Position numbers and translations under genes: made by a program. Below are positions 4,664 to 6,963 of a DNA stretch of 6,963 bases, piece after piece; within the stretch, counting starts at the first letter, position 1; the number at the start of each line of letters is the position of its first letter. The stretch spans positions 1 to 6,963 of the forward strand of contig JAODLU010000351.1 of the NCBI GenBank assembly GCA_025464125.1, in the 5' to 3' direction. The DNA comes from Microbacteriaceae bacterium (GTDB lineage: Bacteria; Actinomycetota; Actinomycetes; Actinomycetales; Microbacteriaceae). The notes below the pieces were generated by a model. It saw only the letters and a program-made list of their open reading frames with translations, was not told the origin of the DNA and did not search any database.

Positions 4664-6353
4664 AGCCGCTGCAGTACTTGATCGTGATCGACGACCGCTG
4701 TGGCTGGTTGCTACCTGTGATCGACTGCCCGGTTACCTTGCCGCCAGAGCAGCCAGAGTCCGGGGAGGTTGTGATCTGCAGCTGCAGCGCGGTGAGCGCC
4801 GAGTTCGCCGCCGCGATGTCCTGGCCGACCACCGACGGGATGTCGATCAGGCCATCAGATACAACGAAATTGACTGAGTCGCCCTGGCGGGCGACAGCGT
4901 TCGCCTCTGGCGACGTGCGGATCACGACACCCGCCGCGACCGTGGGCGAGTGCTCGGGCGAACTCGTGCCGTAGACGAGCTTTCGGGCATCGAGTGCTGC
5001 CTTGGCGGCATCCTCGGTCATGTTGTTGACGTTGGGAACCGTAGTGGAAAGCTTGCCGGAGGACACGATGACAGTGATCGCCTGCTTCTTGCCCACCTTC
5101 TCGCCGGCCTTCGGGGTCGTCGACAGCACCTGGCCGTCGGCTGCAGTGTCGCTGGAAATCGTCTGGCGCGACGGCACCAGGCCGAGATCGGTGAGTTGCT
5201 TCGCGCCCGAATCATAGGTCTCGCCGACGATGTTCGGCACGGACACCGAAAGGCCAGCGGAAAGGGTGCTTTGCGGGAGGGTTACCACCCAGAAGACAAC
5301 CCCGATGAGGATGACGGCGATGCTGGCTATGCCAACCCAGATCCACGCGACCGGCGGTCGGTTCTGGGTGCGGGCACCGCGATCGTCGTCTTGCGCAGCC
5401 AGCTGGCGAAGCGCAGCCTCTGACCCGGCGGTAGCACTCGGATTGATTCCGAACAGCGCTGCGTTGAAGTCGTTGCCCGGCAGTTTGCGGGTAGGAACCT
5501 CGCCAGAGCCAGCGGCCTCGAGGTCGTCGCGGAACTCGGCGGCCGTCTGGAAGCGCTCGAATTTGTCTTTGGCCAGGGAGTGCAGCACAACCGCGTCGAG
5601 CGCCGGCGAAACCCGGGGGTTCAGCGAACTCGGCGCGACTGCAGCCTCGCTGATGTGCTGGTACGCGATAGCGGCTGGGCGTTCGCCGCGAAACGGTGCA
5701 CGGCCGGTGAGGAGCTCGAAGAGCACGACACCGGTGGAATAGAGGTCGGTGCGGGCATCCACTGTCTCGCCGCGCGCCTGCTCTGGTGAGAAGTACTGCA
5801 CGGTGCCGAGCACTGCGCTGGTGTCGGCAACTGTCGCGGAGTTGTCGGAGACGGCTCTGGCGATGCCGAAGTCCATTACCTTGACCTGGCCGTTCTGCGT
5901 CACCATGACGTTGCCCGGCTTGATGTCGCGGTGCACGAGAAGCGCGCGGTGGCTGTATTCGAGGGCGGTGAGGATGCCGGAAACTATGCGCACGGCCTCC
6001 TTCGGATCGACGGGGCCGTCGGCGATGATGTCTTTCAGCAGGCGCCCGTCGACATATTCCATGACGATGTATGGCACCTGGGTCTCGAGACCGTTCGCCT
6101 CGGCAACCGTCTCTTCGCCAGCGTCGAAGACGCGAACGATCGTGGGATGCGCCATGCGCGCGGCCTTCTGGGCCTCCTCACGGAACAGCACCCGGAATTT
6201 CGGGTCGGTGGCAAGCGAGGGCTTCAGGAGCTTGATCGCCACGCGGCGGCCGAGACGTGTGTCGTTGCCGACGTGCACGTCTGACATGCCACCGCGACCG
6301 ATGAGAGCCCCGACCTCGTATCTGCCGGCGAGCAGGCGGGTGCCTTCAGTCAC
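4662..6353 (-). CDS. pknB: PASTA-domain Ser/Thr protein kinase PknB
   Basis: 563 residues. I chose GTG 6353 because AGGAG lies nine bases upstream and the protein then opens TEGTRLLAGRYEVG; a TTG at 6386 in frame is less likely. Eukaryotic-type kinase domain, about 12-280: glycine loop GRGGMSDV (19-26), K41 in VAIK, helix-C E60, HRDIKPGN (D143, N148), DFG (161-163), activation loop to SPEQ (189-192). Of the two activation-loop threonines of Mycobacterium PknB, one is kept (T178) and the other is A176. A juxtamembrane linker (281-334) leads to one membrane segment (335-357), then three extracellular PASTA domains (about 370-433, 437-501, 502-563) that bind peptidoglycan fragments. The last PASTA has a cysteine pair (C535, C561), probably disulfide bonded. 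PknB couples wall status to division and growth. The upstream kinase gene ends 81 bases away, probably in one operon. Confidence 0.95.
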   Translation of the reverse strand: MTEGTRLLAGRYEVGALIGRGGMSDVHVGNDTRLGRRVAIKLLKPSLATDPKFRVLFREEAQKAARMAHPTIVRVFDAGEETVAEANGLETQVPYIVMEYVDGRLLKDIIADGPVDPKEAVRIVSGILTALEYSHRALLVHRDIKPGNVMVTQNGQVKVMDFGIARAVSDNSATVADTSAVLGTVQYFSPEQARGETVDARTDLYSTGVVLFELLTGRAPFRGERPAAIAYQHISEAAVAPSSLNPRVSPALDAVVLHSLAKDKFERFQTAAEFRDDLEAAGSGEVPTRKLPGNDFNAALFGINPSATAGSEAALRQLAAQDDDRGARTQNRPPVAWIWVGIASIAVILIGVVFWVVTLPQSTLSAGLSVSVPNIVGETYDSGAKQLTDLGLVPSRQTISSDTAADGQVLSTTPKAGEKVGKKQAITVIVSSGKLSTTVPNVNNMTEDAAKAALDARKLVYGTSSPEHSPTVAAGVVIRTSPEANAVARQGDSVNFVVSDGLIDIPSVVGQDIAAANSALTALQLQITTSPDSGCSGGKVTGQSITGSNQPQRSSITIKYCSG

Positions 6354-6434
6354 AAGTTCTCTCTCCTGGGTGATGAGTCCTAGCAAGTGTAATGCGTGGC
6401 CACACGGCCATCACCGCTGATGACCGGTCGTTGG

Positions 6435-6963
6435 TCAGTTACCGGTAATCGACAGCGAGTCGGCTGACGGTGAACTCTGGCCGGAGCACTGGGCCGTGTA
6501 GCTGATCGTGTTCGGGCCTGCAGTGTTGGACAGGGTCCACTGGAAAGTGGTGGCCGAGCCAGGCAGGGAGTTACCACCGATGACGGTCGACCCGGTGCTC
6601 GGGCTGAGAATGAAGCCGGTGAGCGGCGTGCCCTCAGGGCACCCCTGGTAGCTCGGCACTGTGACAGTAACGATGGCGCCTGCGTTGAATGGACCGCCGG
6701 ACGCGCTCAGAATCTCCGGTTTCGCTGGAGCGGGAAAGTCCCCGTAGAGCTTGACCGTGATCTTGGTGCCCTTGGCCACGTTGCCGGTGGGGTTCACGTA
6801 GAAGGCGGTGCCGGCCTTGCCTGGCGTTGGCGCAGGACTCGAATCGGTCTGCACGTCTGCGACGAGTCCCTGGCTGTCGAGCAGGTCGCGCACCTGGCTC
6901 TCTGTCTTACCCATGAACTGGGCTGTTGTGATGTTGACGGTGTCGCTGGTGGCAGTCGGCGTC
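6435..6963 (-). CDS. pknA: second PASTA-domain protein (probable PknA-like kinase), C-terminal fragment
   Basis: The last 176 codons (including the stop) of a minus-strand gene that continues past the right edge. A PASTA domain is visible first (VNITTAQFMGKTESQVRDLL, then ...NPTGNVAKGTKITVKLYGD), so this part is extracellular. It is followed by about 100 residues (from FPAPAKPEIL) rich in Ser, Thr, Gly and Pro with an alternating beta pattern and two cysteines (YQGCPEG and TAQCSGQ), resembling an Ig- or fibronectin-like fold; I do not recognise a named family. No kinase motifs lie in the window. The name PknA comes from the conserved order pbpA-pknA-pknB of Actinobacteria and the PASTA domain. 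Another PASTA protein, such as a penicillin-binding protein, is less likely at this position. The gene ends 81 bases before pknB. Confidence 0.7.
   Translation of the reverse strand, partial: TPTATSDTVNITTAQFMGKTESQVRDLLDSQGLVADVQTDSSPAPTPGKAGTAFYVNPTGNVAKGTKITVKLYGDFPAPAKPEILSASGGPFNAGAIVTVTVPSYQGCPEGTPLTGFILSPSTGSTVIGGNSLPGSATTFQWTLSNTAGPNTISYTAQCSGQSSPSADSLSITGN

Noticed and set aside
6397..6410. TGGCC-ACAC-GGCCA hairpin between the two kinase genes
   Set aside because: Five pairs with no T-tract; too short to call a terminator or attenuator.
6386..6414. TACACT as a -10 for a separate pknB promoter in the gap after the upstream kinase gene
   Set aside because: No -35 is present at 16-18 bases, and pknB can be read from the upstream gene; support is too thin.
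5749..6420. 223-codon plus-strand open frame opposite the pknB kinase domain
   Set aside because: It lies antisense to conserved kinase motifs and has the composition expected of a shadow of a GC-rich gene.
1..6963. Searched for tRNA, rRNA, CRISPR arrays, insertion sequences and riboswitches
   Set aside because: No cloverleaf, spaced repeat array, transposase motif, terminal inverted repeats or known riboswitch pattern was recognised by eye.

Overview
The window looks like a stretch of actinobacterial core chromosome, most likely from the family Microbacteriaceae. The composition is GC-rich with many GTG starts. The gene set (cyclophilin, zinc-finger rhomboid protease, crgA, class E sortase, small membrane protein, trpG, pknB, a second PASTA kinase) is the conserved division/cell-wall cluster that in many Actinobacteria lies close to dnaA and oriC. 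The genus cannot be fixed from the sequence alone.

Left part (1-1435). A truncated acyl-CoA dehydrogenase-like gene runs off the left edge on the minus strand, behind a promoter that carries two AGTACT dyads. A strong hairpin separates it from a minus-strand gene for a single-pass membrane protein (201-734). That gene is divergent from the plus-strand cyclophilin gene ppiA, whose first ten codons are out of frame with the rest.

Middle (1436-3954). Rhomboid (plus) faces crgA (minus). The 89 bp between their 3' ends hold an inverted pair of DnaA-box-like sequences and a second small dyad. crgA is divergent from the sortase gene. The sortase has an acidic cytoplasmic N-terminus made of about 13 seven-residue repeats, and its first repeat appears frameshifted. 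A 52-codon membrane protein gene follows and overlaps trpG by four bases.

Right part (3951-6963). trpG (plus) ends in a terminator whose T-tract overlaps the stop codon of convergent pknB (minus). Upstream of pknB is the 3' end of a second PASTA-domain kinase gene, probably pknA, with an unusual C-terminal domain.

Functionally, CrgA, PknB and the second kinase point to regulation of septation and peptidoglycan synthesis at the membrane. The sortase, rhomboid protease and the two small membrane proteins are also envelope proteins; TrpG and PpiA are cytoplasmic.

I do not see a new defence, mobile or biosynthetic system. The most informative signals are three genes with a -10-like hexamer exactly six bases before an ATG (leaderless layout), two of which show an apparent indel just downstream; the heptad-repeat sortase tail; and the DnaA-box pair in a convergent intergenic region.
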